DNA of 30,996 nucleotides from PALSA-607 sp036509315 (GCA_036509315.1 DATCFU010000027.1:1-30996); one strand, 5' to 3'. Shown: positions 24,830-30,942, counted from the first letter of the stretch. A program made the numbers and translations. The notes: generated by a model not told the origin, from the letters alone.

Positions 24830-25033
24830 ATGCCGACCTACTGGATTCACGGCGGACTCATCCCGCCCTGCCCGTGCGGCGCACCGACGGAGGATCAGGT
24901 GCGCCGGTACGGGGGCGGCGACTTGGCGACGTGGTTCTGTCTCATGTGCCAGGTGGGCGAGAGATCGAGCCCGGCTGGGCGGATCCACTGGTGCCGGTCA
25001 GTCTCGACGAGTGGCGGGCGCGGTCGAGGGTGA
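24830..25033 (+). CDS. Small zinc-ribbon protein, probably frame-broken
   Basis: Reads 67 residues from ATG 24830: MPTYWIHGGLIPPCPCG, then RRYGGGDLATWFCLMCQVGE, then a low-quality tail. The CxC and CxxC pairs suggest a zinc ribbon. In the -1 frame the DNA from about 24966 to a stop at 25065 encodes EIEPGWADPLVPVSLDEWRA and continues SRVMTARVRERRR, which matches the end of a related sequence at 27255-27380. A duplicated AG in GAGAG (around 24959-24963) would explain the break. So the ancestral product was probably about 77 residues, ending at 25065. Whether frameshifting rescues it is unknown. Confidence 0.55.
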   Translation: MPTYWIHGGLIPPCPCGAPTEDQVRRYGGGDLATWFCLMCQVGERSSPAGRIHWCRSVSTSGGRGRG

Positions 25034-25081
25034 TGACGGCAAGGGTGCGGGAGCGCCGACGGTAGGGCCGGTGACCGTGAC

Positions 25082-25375
25082 TTACCGCGCGTCAGCCGCT
25101 CGAGTTAGGTATGGCTCCAGCATGTCGACAAGGACTCGCTCATACGACCCCGACGCCCAGTCGAGGGCACGCTCGAGCGCATGCACCTGCTCGATCGGAA
25201 GGGCAAAGGCGTCAACGTAGGTCCCGGCTTCGATGGCGGTCACAGGCGCTGGGTCTAGTCCGGCACGTTCTGCCAGCACCTCCACAGTGATCGCCAGCAC
25301 GTTCTCACGGCGGTTCTTGATCTGCTGCCCAAGGTACTGGCGGTGCTCCCGGTCGGTCGCGCTATCAATGCTCAT
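25082..25375 (-). CDS. XRE-type helix-turn-helix regulator
   Basis: A 97-residue protein from ATG 25375 behind AGGAGG. Residues 15-72 fit a Cro/C1-type HTH: LGQQIKNRRENVLAITVEVL, AERAGLDPAPVTAIEAGTYV, then VHALERALDW. Such proteins are element repressors or their modifiers. A possible 27-residue frame just upstream (GTG 25455 to 25372, MAELSALAITMRG) overlaps its start by ATGA but has no ribosome-binding site. It may control the operator-like repeat at 24712 and the two hairpin leaders; this is inference. It converges on the 24830 gene. Confidence 0.78.
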   Translation of the reverse strand: MSIDSATDREHRQYLGQQIKNRRENVLAITVEVLAERAGLDPAPVTAIEAGTYVDAFALPIEQVHALERALDWASGSYERVLVDMLEPYLTRAADAR

Positions 25376-25492
25376 GCCGGTCCTCCTGTTCGCTTCGGGA
25401 CCCCGACGGCCCCGCTACCTCTCATGGTGATGGCAAGGGCAGACAGTTCTGCCACAGTCTTGGTCCGGCGGCCACCGCCGGCCTGACGCCTC

Positions 25493-26251
25493 TTACATGC
25501 GGTCGAGGATCGTCGCCTTCTTGGCTGCGAACTCCTCCTCGGTGAGGACGCCTGCGTCGCGGAGTTGGCCCAGCTTCTGCAATTGCTCGATCGGGTCGTA
25601 GGCCGGTACTGCTGGCTCAGTTGGTGCGGGCGCGGGGTCGGCGCTGACGGCGACAACATGCTGGCGCATGACTTGCCTGATCGCGTTTGATACGCGCTCG
25701 CTGTGCGTCCCCGATGTCATCGGCCAGACTTCGGCGTTTCCCGCGACCGTGACCTGCAGGGCGCCGCTGCCGAGTCGGCGATGTGAGCCCACGGAGGTCA
25801 GGGCGCGAATCGGCACCTCCTCGACGCTGTTGCGCACCATGCCTTCGTGCAAGAACAGCAGGCGCTGATTCGATACGGCAAGCAGACATCCGTGCCCTGC
25901 TCGCTCGACCCGAGCAAGTTCGATCACGGTCTCGCCTGGGTCGAGCTTGTCGGCGAGGCGTCGGAGTTCGCGTCGAATACCCAGGGTGCGCCCCATTCGC
26001 TCGATCGCACCTTCGATGTCGGGCCTCAGCGGTGTGGCATCCTCCGGTGGCGCGGCCGAGCCATCGGGCGATTGGGTCACGGCGGGGATCGGCTCGGGAG
26101 GTTGGGCATCGCTTACGACTGTCGCGTCGTCAACCCAGAAGGGCCAACCTTCCGGGGCATCGCCCCACGCGGGATCAGGTTTCCACCCCTCAGGTGGCAC
26201 CCATCCGGCGGGCGGCCGGGGCCAGTTCGGTGGGGGATTGAACGTCGTCAT
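25493..26251 (-). CDS. PH-like/SHOCT protein with N-terminal Pro-Trp module
   Basis: A 252-residue soluble protein. Residues 1-40 form a Pro/Trp-rich module (FNPPPNWPRPPAGWVPPEGW and onward), shared with the small membrane protein at 26818. Residues about 75-195 resemble bacterial PH-like domains with GETVIELARVERAGHGCLLA, VSNQRLLFLHEGM and the strand GSGALQVTVAG. The end (about 222-252) is a SHOCT domain: EQLQKLGQLRDAGVLTEEEF, then AAKKATILDR. SHOCT is an oligomerisation or membrane-associated tail found in many actinobacterial and phage proteins. The start ATG 26251 has GGGGAAA upstream. Role unknown; a membrane or cell-envelope adaptor is plausible. Confidence 0.83.
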   Translation of the reverse strand: MTTFNPPPNWPRPPAGWVPPEGWKPDPAWGDAPEGWPFWVDDATVVSDAQPPEPIPAVTQSPDGSAAPPEDATPLRPDIEGAIERMGRTLGIRRELRRLADKLDPGETVIELARVERAGHGCLLAVSNQRLLFLHEGMVRNSVEEVPIRALTSVGSHRRLGSGALQVTVAGNAEVWPMTSGTHSERVSNAIRQVMRQHVVAVSADPAPAPTEPAVPAYDPIEQLQKLGQLRDAGVLTEEEFAAKKATILDRM

Positions 26252-26374
26252 GATGTGTTTCCCCTCAGGTACCGCATCGCCCGACCCGCGGGCGCGGCGT
26301 CAACAGGTGACAGATGCTGCGGTGAAGAAGCCGACGACGTGACGCTATGCCCGCGCCAGCGACGTCCTAGCCAC

Positions 26375-26390
26375 GGCCCGTTTTCGGGCC
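26375..26390. terminator. Perfect hairpin GGCCCG-TTTT-CGGGCC
   Basis: A six-base GC stem with a TTTT loop between divergent genes 25493 and 26443. No U-run follows in either direction, so it may be an operator or attenuator instead of a terminator. Its right arm runs into the GGGCCTAGTC box (26386). Confidence 0.35.
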
Positions 26391-26416
26391 TAGTCTCCGA
26401 TTGTCCGCTCGCCTGA
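26386..26416 (+). promoter_or_regulatory. GGGCCTAGTC box upstream of the zinc-ribbon membrane gene
   Basis: GGGCCTAGTC-T-CCG, then TT, then GCTCGCC-TGA. A related arrangement occurs at 27418-27455 upstream of another element gene. TAGTCT (26391-26396) is a possible -10 hexamer of actinobacterial TANNNT type. Confidence 0.4.
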
Positions 26417-26442
26417 GGCGTCGTGACGCAAGGGGGGAAACT

Positions 26443-26817
26443 ATGAGCGCCGCCGCTCCGCTCATCATCGTGGCAGCCCTGCTCGGGCTCATCCCGGCGT
26501 CCATCGCGCACAGCAAGGGCTACTCGTTCCTCGGCTGGTGGATCTTCGGCGCGCTCCTGTGGATCGTGGCGACACCGGTCGCGATCTTCATGGGGCCGAA
26601 CGAAAAGACGATGCGACTCTGCCCTTTCTGTCGGTCGAGGATGCCGATCGAAGCCACGGTGTGCGCGTCGTGCTCGCGCGAGGTTGGTTCGGGTGTCGGC
26701 AAGATGGACGTTGCCTGCCCGCAGTGTCGTCTGCATAGCGAGATCCCCGCCGATGCGCAGGAGTGGACGTGCGGGAACTGCGGCGGAAGCTTCTCGCGGC
26801 GGAAAGCCAAGGCGTAG
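26443..26817 (+). CDS. Membrane protein with tandem zinc ribbons
   Basis: A 124-residue protein from ATG 26443 behind GGGGGGA. Two hydrophobic helices (about 5-22 and 29-50) are followed by two zinc ribbons: Cys60/Cys63/Cys74/Cys77 and Cys92/Cys95/Cys110/Cys113, then a basic tail. The zinc ribbons should lie in the cytoplasm. The layout resembles small ribbon-tail membrane proteins of unknown function. The stop is immediately followed by the GTG start of the next gene, so the two are translated together. Confidence 0.78.
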   Translation: MSAAAPLIIVAALLGLIPASIAHSKGYSFLGWWIFGALLWIVATPVAIFMGPNEKTMRLCPFCRSRMPIEATVCASCSREVGSGVGKMDVACPQCRLHSEIPADAQEWTCGNCGGSFSRRKAKA

Positions 26818-27081
26818 GTGCGTTTCAATCCGCCGCCGAACTGGCCGGCGCCCGCGCCGGGCTGGTATCCGCCTCCTGGCTGGGAGCCGCCAGCGGAGTG
26901 GGGTCCGCCACCAATCGGCTGGCCCCTGTGGGTCCCGGACGTGGCCCCGGGCTATGTGACCTCTACGCCGGGCTCGCGGGCCGTCGGCGGCTGTGCGCGC
27001 TTCGTGATGACGTCGGTGCTGGTGGTCGTGGTGCTGGGCGTCGTGCTCCTTGTCATCGGCCTCACGGTGGCGCGCCACTGA
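26818..27081 (+). CDS. Pro-Trp-rich small membrane protein
   Basis: An 87-residue protein from GTG 26818, directly abutting the preceding stop. Residues 3-40 are a Pro/Trp module (FNPPPNWPAPAPGWYPPPGW, then EPPAEWGPPPIGWPLWV) nearly the same as the start of the PH-like/SHOCT protein at 26251. One hydrophobic helix (about 61-84) ends the protein. Such PW modules occur before membrane segments in actinobacterial envelope proteins. Common modules suggest that this protein and the SHOCT protein meet the same partner, which is inference. Confidence 0.75.
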   Translation: MRFNPPPNWPAPAPGWYPPPGWEPPAEWGPPPIGWPLWVPDVAPGYVTSTPGSRAVGGCARFVMTSVLVVVVLGVVLLVIGLTVARH

Positions 27082-27138
27082 ACCTTGAGAGATTCACGCG
27101 AACCGCGGCGAGGCCCCTCGGCTGCGTCGACCACCGAG

Positions 27139-27380
27139 ATGCGGATCACACGGCGCAACCGTTGCCACAGTGATCCGCCGTCACAGATGATCATGCGCAG
27201 GTGGCGCCCGGCCTGCCTCCACTGTTGGGCCGGGCGTCACTCGCGGCGACCCCGCTGGTGCCCATCGAGCTCGAGGACTGGCGGGCGCAAGGCCGGGTGA
27301 TGTCGGCGACAAGTTGCGCGCCCGGTGGCGCGCCTCATCCGCATGGCCGGGCACCGGGGCCGTTCGTATGGTGCCCGTGA
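27139..27380 (+). pseudogene. Degenerate paralogue of the 24830 zinc-ribbon gene
   Basis: One frame reads MRITRRNRCHSDPPSQMIMR then RWRPACLHCWAG; the -1 frame from about 27240 reads ASLAATPLVPIELEDWRAQG then RVMSAT to a stop at 27380. Together they parallel the 24830 gene: paired Cys, CL(M/H)C, then PLVP(V/I), an acidic pair and WRA...RVM(T/S)A. The break lies between the second Cys pair and PLVP in both copies, in the same direction. A lost G in the GGG run near 27230 would explain this copy. The start and N-terminus are uncertain. It fills most of the 391-base gap between 27081 and 27473. Confidence 0.45.
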
Positions 27381-27417
27381 GTACTAGCGGGATGTAAGTT
27401 AACGCTCGAATCGCTCT

Positions 27418-27455
27418 GGGCCTAGTCCCCGCTTCCGAGCCTTGCTCGCCAGCTG
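27418..27455 (+). promoter_or_regulatory. GGGCCTAGTC box upstream of the 27473 gene
   Basis: GGGCCTAGTCCCCG, then TT, then GCTCGCC and TGA, in the same order as at 26386-26416. TAGTCC (27423-27428) could be a -10 with TTAACG (27399-27404) as -35 at 18-base spacing. Confidence 0.4.
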
Positions 27456-27472
27456 ACTGCCTTGGAGGACAG

Positions 27473-27814
27473 ATGACGCACCCTGGGGCAACCGATGAGG
27501 CACCCGTTGATCCGGTCCAGCCGTTCCGGGATTGGCAGAAGGCGGTCGCGGCCCTGCGAGCCGCGGAGAGTCGCCGCGAGAACTACGCAGATATTATGCG
27601 GTTGTCAGCCGAGGTCATCCGCGCACGCAACGCGCTCACCCTCGACCGGGTGCATGCCGGTTGGCACGCACCCGGCGACATCCTGCGGCACCTCGCTCTC
27701 GACGACCAGTTACTTCGCGAAAAGGACGACGCGGAGCTATGGCCAGCCGCCTACGCGAACCTCGGCAGGCCCTCGGCTGCGTCCACCATCTCCTGCGACG
27801 TGACCGCGGTGTAG
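27473..27814 (+). CDS. Hypothetical protein, C-terminus overlapping recombinase gene
   Basis: A 113-residue acidic, helical protein from ATG 27473 behind GGAGG. Helices: FRDWQKAVAALRAAESRREN and LSAEVIRARNALTLDRVHAG. No family is recognised. The last 21 codons (from 27751) read antisense to the end of the second tandem recombinase; up to about LLREKDDAEL the sequence looks coding, after that it is dictated by the other strand. The original end may have been replaced when the recombinase module joined the element. Confidence 0.66.
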   Translation: MTHPGATDEAPVDPVQPFRDWQKAVAALRAAESRRENYADIMRLSAEVIRARNALTLDRVHAGWHAPGDILRHLALDDQLLREKDDAELWPAAYANLGRPSAASTISCDVTAV

Positions 27815-28536
27815 CGCGCGGTCGTCGAGACGTCGGCATGGCGAAGCATCTGCTGGACGACGCGCAGGTTGCCGGTCGAGCGCAGTGACGCGGTCGCATA
27901 GAAATGCCGGCAGGCGTGCGGGGTTGACGCCGACCCGACCGACTTCAGCAGGTCCCTGCTATGGCGATACACGCACTGGACGCCGACATCCCACGGCTCG
28001 GCCTTCGACAGCCGCTCGCCGAGCCAACGCGGCAAGGGCACCTGCTGATCGTGGCCGCCCTTGCCGTGAGGAACACGCAGCCACCAGGTGCCCTCGACAC
28101 TGAGCCACGCGTCGGACGGTCGGCAGGCTGCGACCTCAGAGACGCGCAGGCCAGCGAACGCCATCAACTCGAGCCAGAGGCGCTCACGGTCGGGCGCGGC
28201 TGCCATGGCGGCCTCGAGTTGCTCGGTCGGTACCGGTCGCGGCATTCCCCTGGGAACCTTGACCTTCGGAAGCTTCGCGGCCGGGTTGGTCGGGATGTGG
28301 CCCTCGTCGTGCGCCCACGCGAAGAAGCAGCGCACATAGGACAGGTTTGTCGAGCGGGTCGATGACTTCGCGAAGCCGCCGAGCCACTCGAGCAGGTCCG
28401 GGCGGGTGATCTGCCCGAGTGGGCCGCATTCACGTTGCAGTCGTCGGACGGCGCCGACGCGCGTGCGCAGTGTCGTCGCTGCGAGGCCGCCGAACCGCAT
28501 CGACGACGCCCACAACGCCAGCAGGTCTTCGCTCAT
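27751..28536 (-). CDS. Tyrosine recombinase, second of the tandem pair (XerC/D-like)
   Basis: A 261-residue recombinase without the arm-binding domain. A SAM-like core-binding domain (1-90) precedes the catalytic domain with Arg131 (AGLRVSEVA), Lys159 (HGKGG), His207 and Arg210 (HACRH), His233 (LRHADV) and Tyr242 (ARYTAV), all present. The short Xer-like form is distinct from the 385-residue integrase at the other end of the element. It overlaps the end of the upstream frameshifted recombinase by four bases, which suggests the two act together, for example as a heteromer. The target site is unknown. Confidence 0.93.
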   Translation of the reverse strand: MSEDLLALWASSMRFGGLAATTLRTRVGAVRRLQRECGPLGQITRPDLLEWLGGFAKSSTRSTNLSYVRCFFAWAHDEGHIPTNPAAKLPKVKVPRGMPRPVPTEQLEAAMAAAPDRERLWLELMAFAGLRVSEVAACRPSDAWLSVEGTWWLRVPHGKGGHDQQVPLPRWLGERLSKAEPWDVGVQCVYRHSRDLLKSVGSASTPHACRHFYATASLRSTGNLRVVQQMLRHADVSTTARYTAVTSQEMVDAAEGLPRFA

Positions 28537-29361
28537 GCGATACCGAACACGGCGTCACGCAGCGCATCGTCTGGTAACTGTGTGTACCGCATCGTGGTCT
28601 CGGGCTTGGAGTGGCCGAGCAGCTGCTGTACGGCGAATATGTCCCTGTTCGAGGCGTAGGCCTTTGTGGCGAAGCGGTGCCGTCCGCTGTGTGCGCCGTA
28701 GCCGCCTCCGAGCAGCCGCCGGCATCGCACTCCGACGTTGTTGTCGCTCAGGTGGCCACCGAAACGGCCAGGGAAGGCGTAGCCGTCGACTGCCGCGAGT
28801 GCGTCGCGCAGACGGGGATGGATCGGGACCAGCCGCGTCTTGCCGCCCTTGCCGACCACCCGCAGACGCCCGTCGATCACGTCGTCGGGAATGGACGGCG
28901 GCGATCTCGGCCCGGCGCAGCCCAGCCCACGCGGCCAGCATGATCATCAGCCGTCCGGACTCGTCGGCTTTCGCCAAGGCGACCTCGAGCACGTCGTCAG
29001 GTATCGGCTTCGGCCTGCCAGCTGGTACGGCGATCGGCGGGAGCTTGGCTGCCGGGTTGGCGTCGATGCGCCCGTCGTCGACTGCCCAGCCAAAGAACGA
29101 CCGGAGCGACGACCTGGCGCTCTTGCGCGTCTCCGCGCTCCATTCGGTCCGGTCGAGGACCGCGACGAGGTCACCGAGCGTGACTGTCCACGGTGGCGGC
29201 AACGATTCCGCTGCCCGCAGTACGTGGTAGGTCCGCAACCAGACCGTGCCTGGCGATCGGCCGGCCGCTCGAAGGAATCGCTCCCACGCGGCGACCGCTT
29301 CGAGCCATTGCGGGTGCACATCGACCCGCAGGCCGCGACGAAGCCGAACGTCGTCCGTCAT
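28533..29361 (-). pseudogene. Tyrosine recombinase, first of the tandem pair, interrupted by one-base frameshift
   Basis: From ATG 29361 the frame encodes a core-binding domain and the first catalytic Arg149 (AGLRRAEIAAVH). It then shifts: the remainder (DDVIDGRLRVVGKGGKTRLV, HSGRH, LLGHSK, MRYTQ) lies in another frame ending at 28533. The pattern CATTCCCGAC against an expected CATCCCGAC points to one extra base near 28890-28891. All catalytic residues (R, K, H-R, H, Y) are present over the two frames. It could be a recent inactivation, a sequencing error, or less likely a programmed shift. It overlaps its neighbours by four bases on both sides, so the operon structure is otherwise perfect. 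Confidence 0.85.
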
Positions 29362-29510
29362 GTGCTCGCCGCAAGCACCGGCTGGCGAAGCTCGACGACG
29401 TGCGCGTCCGGTCCGAGGCGGTTGGCGAAGTCCCGCGCTGATTGCTCAACCCGGAACGGTCCGAACAGGGTCGGGGCGCCATCGGCCCCGACCCTCTCAA
29501 CGGCGTACAT
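29358..29510 (-). CDS. 50-residue protein in the recombinase operon
   Basis: ATG 29510 to a stop overlapping the ATG of the first recombinase (ATGA). It begins MYAVERVGADGAPTLFGPFR and continues with a helix VEQSARDFANRLG and a strand AHVVELRQPV. This is a compact beta-alpha-beta pattern seen in small actinobacterial and phage proteins that precede recombinases or DUF6907 proteins. Function unknown. It begins only six bases after the stop of the DUF6907 gene. Confidence 0.66.
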   Translation of the reverse strand: MYAVERVGADGAPTLFGPFRVEQSARDFANRLGPDAHVVELRQPVLAAST

Positions 29511-29515
29511 CTTGC

Positions 29516-30112
29516 TTACCTGCTCAGCAGCATCTTGTCGGCTGCGGCAATGAGGCCAGCGGCCAACTCGCGTGCCTCGGAGGCCAGTAGCTCGACCACT
29601 GTGCGAGTCGGGTGCTCGTAGCCGAGGTCTAGTTCGAGCTCGACGACCGGATCGGGGACGATGCCCGGTCCGCGTTGCCTGCGTTGCAGCAGGATGATCT
29701 GCCAGGTGCCCTGGTAGGCCCTCGTGACCATGATGTCGTTCGCGGGATCCAGCACGAGCGGACCCATGCGCCGGACCTCGGGCAGGTAACCGGCCGCGAT
29801 GCCCTGGCCGTGCAACTCCCACTCCGGGTCTTGCTCGTCCGGGTCGTCGCTGTGCCAGTGCTCGCGGCCACACCACGCTGGGCAGAACCGTGGCAACGGG
29901 ACGGGCGTGTAGTCGGCGTACCACTCCGTGCCTAGCGGGGCGGTTGCTGCGGTCGTCGCTTGGGTACCTTCGGCGGCATGCCTTGGCTTCTTCGAATCCT
30001 TGCGTTCGGTGTGTTCCGCCGGCTGTTCCGTGTGACCCGGCGGCGTCGCCTCGCCCGCCGACGGTTGGGGCTCTAGCACCTTCGCGGTCTTGGTCTCTGT
30101 AGCGTTACTCAT
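29516..30112 (-). CDS. DUF6907 domain protein
   Basis: A 198-residue protein. Residues 1-60 are polar and disordered. The DUF6907 core follows with Cys77, Cys81 (FCPAWCGREHWH), His85, His87 and His101, a likely metal site, then strands (GPLVLDPANDIMVTRAYQGT) and a helical end. The family is common in Streptomyces and integrated elements; function unknown. I chose ATG 30112 (AAGGAA nine bases upstream) instead of the TTG at 30121. It is the second gene of the leftward right-end operon, separated from the first by a strong hairpin. Confidence 0.78.
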   Translation of the reverse strand: MSNATETKTAKVLEPQPSAGEATPPGHTEQPAEHTERKDSKKPRHAAEGTQATTAATAPLGTEWYADYTPVPLPRFCPAWCGREHWHSDDPDEQDPEWELHGQGIAAGYLPEVRRMGPLVLDPANDIMVTRAYQGTWQIILLQRRQRGPGIVPDPVVELELDLGYEHPTRTVVELLASEARELAAGLIAAADKMLLSR

Positions 30113-30147
30113 GGGTTCCAATTCCTTTCACAGAGGGTTGGGATCTA

Positions 30148-30184
30148 GGCCTCGGTTCGGTGCGCGGCTGCGCCGACCGAGGCC
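30148..30184 (-). terminator. Strong hairpin between right-end operon genes
   Basis: GGCCTCGGT (30148-30156) and ACCGAGGCC (30176-30184) form a perfect nine-base stem, with CGG...CCG partly extending it inside. It lies 35 bases after the stop of the 30220 gene. No U-run follows on the minus strand, so it may be a partial terminator, processing site or attenuator that separates expression of the first gene from the rest. Confidence 0.5.
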
Positions 30185-30219
30185 GTCTTTGGTTGCAGCG
30201 CGGGGTGCGGCTGAACGGA

Positions 30220-30630
30220 TTACTGGTTGCCGTCGCACCAGAACGCGCAGTCGGCGCACTTGCAGCCGACCTCGTGGGAGTCGTCCGCGACGAGCACGGC
30301 AGCGACGATGGGCAAGACGGCGTCGGCGAGTGACGTGGCCGCGTTGAGGTTGGCGTCCCACGTTCGGAGTTCCTCGCGTAGTGCGTCTTGGAGTTGCCCC
30401 CGTACCTGTGAGCCGTCCACGAGCACCGCACTGCGGGACGTGATGCGCAGGGTTAGCGGGTAGGACTCGCCGTCGGCCAACTCTCCGGCGGTCGCGGTCT
30501 CCACGATGAGCGACGCGCTCTTGGCCTTGATGATGACCTGCAGGACCTCGTAGAACGGGCCTTCGGGTGTGTCGATCTCGGTGATGCGGTCGCCGACCTT
30601 GAGGTCTGCAGTCCTTGTGATGGTGGTCAT
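30220..30630 (-). CDS. Hypothetical protein with Cys-cluster tail, first gene of right-end operon
   Basis: A 136-residue protein from ATG 30630 (GGAG six bases upstream). Residues 1-70 are beta-rich (LKVGDRITEIDTPEGPFYEV), possibly a small beta-barrel; residues 78-118 are helical. The tail CKCADCAFWC carries four Cys (123, 125, 128, 132) that could bind a metal. No family is recognised. It begins only 28 bases from the right-end arm-like sites, so integrase binding there could affect its expression. Confidence 0.72.
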   Translation of the reverse strand: MTTITRTADLKVGDRITEIDTPEGPFYEVLQVIIKAKSASLIVETATAGELADGESYPLTLRITSRSAVLVDGSQVRGQLQDALREELRTWDANLNAATSLADAVLPIVAAVLVADDSHEVGCKCADCAFWCDGNQ

Positions 30631-30657
30631 CGGGGCTCCAATCGGAGCGCCCACCGA

Positions 30658-30677
30658 TCTGGCACGTCTATGGCACG
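30658..30677 (+). promoter_or_regulatory. Candidate integrase arm sites at the right end
   Basis: TCTGGCACG (30658-30666) and TATGGCACG (30669-30677), with the same 11-bp period as the left pair at 15059-15078; GATCTGGCACGT is shared by both ends. It lies 45 bases inside the attR core. A small hairpin CGGGAG-N5-CTCCCG follows at 30681-30697. Confidence 0.6.
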
Positions 30678-30722
30678 AACCGGGAGAGTCCCTCCCGATA
30701 TAGCCTCTGACCTGCGATGATG

Positions 30723-30750
30723 CTTGTGGGCGTTGCAGGGATTGAACCTG
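30723..30750 (-). repeat. attR core (3' end of tRNA-Val)
   Basis: Identical over 28 bases to 14889-14916. Twenty-four bases belong to the tRNA-Val gene, so integration restores the tRNA. Confidence 0.92.
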
Positions 30751-30798
30751 CGACCCCTTCCGTGTCAGGGAAGTGCTCTCCCGCTGAGCTAAACGCCC
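30727..30798 (-). tRNA. tRNA-Val (GAC)
   Basis: On the minus strand the 72 bases fold as a normal cloverleaf: acceptor GGGCGTT with AACGCCC, anticodon stem CTTCC/GGAAG around loop CTGACAC (anticodon GAC at 30764-30766), T-arm GCAGG-TTCAATC-CCTGC, discriminator A. CCA is not encoded. Its 3' part is the integration target of the element. Confidence 0.95.
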
Positions 30799-30870
30799 TT
30801 CATGTCGAACCATTCGGGACCAACGTCGTACCGAGCCCTGCAGCGACGCCAACCGAGGGTGGCGTCGACG

Positions 30871-30942
30871 AGGCGGAGGCGGGAATCGAACCCGCGTACA
30901 GGGCTTTGCAGGCCCTTGCCTAAGCCACTCGGCCACTCCGCC
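30871..30942 (-). tRNA. tRNA-Cys (GCA)
   Basis: On the minus strand: acceptor GGCGGAG with CTCCGCC, anticodon stem AGGGC/GCCCT with loop CTGCAAA (anticodon GCA at 30907-30909), T-arm GCGGG-TTCGATT-CCCGC, discriminator U. It precedes tRNA-Val in the direction of transcription, an order usual in actinobacteria, where tRNA-Gly often comes first; that gene would lie beyond the window. Confidence 0.95.

Larger units (their letters stand above)
14889..30750. mobile_element. Integrated element in tRNA-Val, about 15.8 kb
   Basis: A 28-bp exact direct repeat at 14889-14916 and 30723-30750 bounds the segment. The right copy is the 3' end of an intact tRNA-Val gene and the left copy is a fragment with nothing of the tRNA beyond it. 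This is the classic result of tyrosine-integrase insertion into a tRNA 3' end. An integrase lies next to the left end and candidate arm sites lie inside both ends. Gene content: integrase, two Xis/HTH proteins, DUF3631 ATPase, HNH nuclease, many small coupled unknown genes, cargo of mixed orientation, and a second recombinase pair. I find no capsid, portal, terminase, transfer or relaxase gene, so it is best called a satellite-like or mobilisable element of unknown type. Confidence 0.9.

Noticed and set aside
14739..27396. A 13-base match ACTAGCGGGATGT near 14740 and near 27384, possible element boundary
   Set aside because: A 13-base match in a 31-kb GC-rich window is expected by chance, and the 28-bp tRNA repeat explains the boundaries better.
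27751..29361. Recombinase-in-trio (RIT) element
   Set aside because: Only two adjacent recombinases are present; the third is a 385-residue integrase 11 kb away and clearly tied to the tRNA site.
14889..30750. Actinomycete integrative conjugative element (pSAM2 type)
   Set aside because: No FtsK/TraB-like transfer ATPase, RepSA-type initiator or spread genes are visible; only the integrase and Xis resemble that class.
14889..30750. Complete prophage
   Set aside because: No capsid, portal, tail, lysin or terminase gene can be seen; 15.8 kb is also too short.
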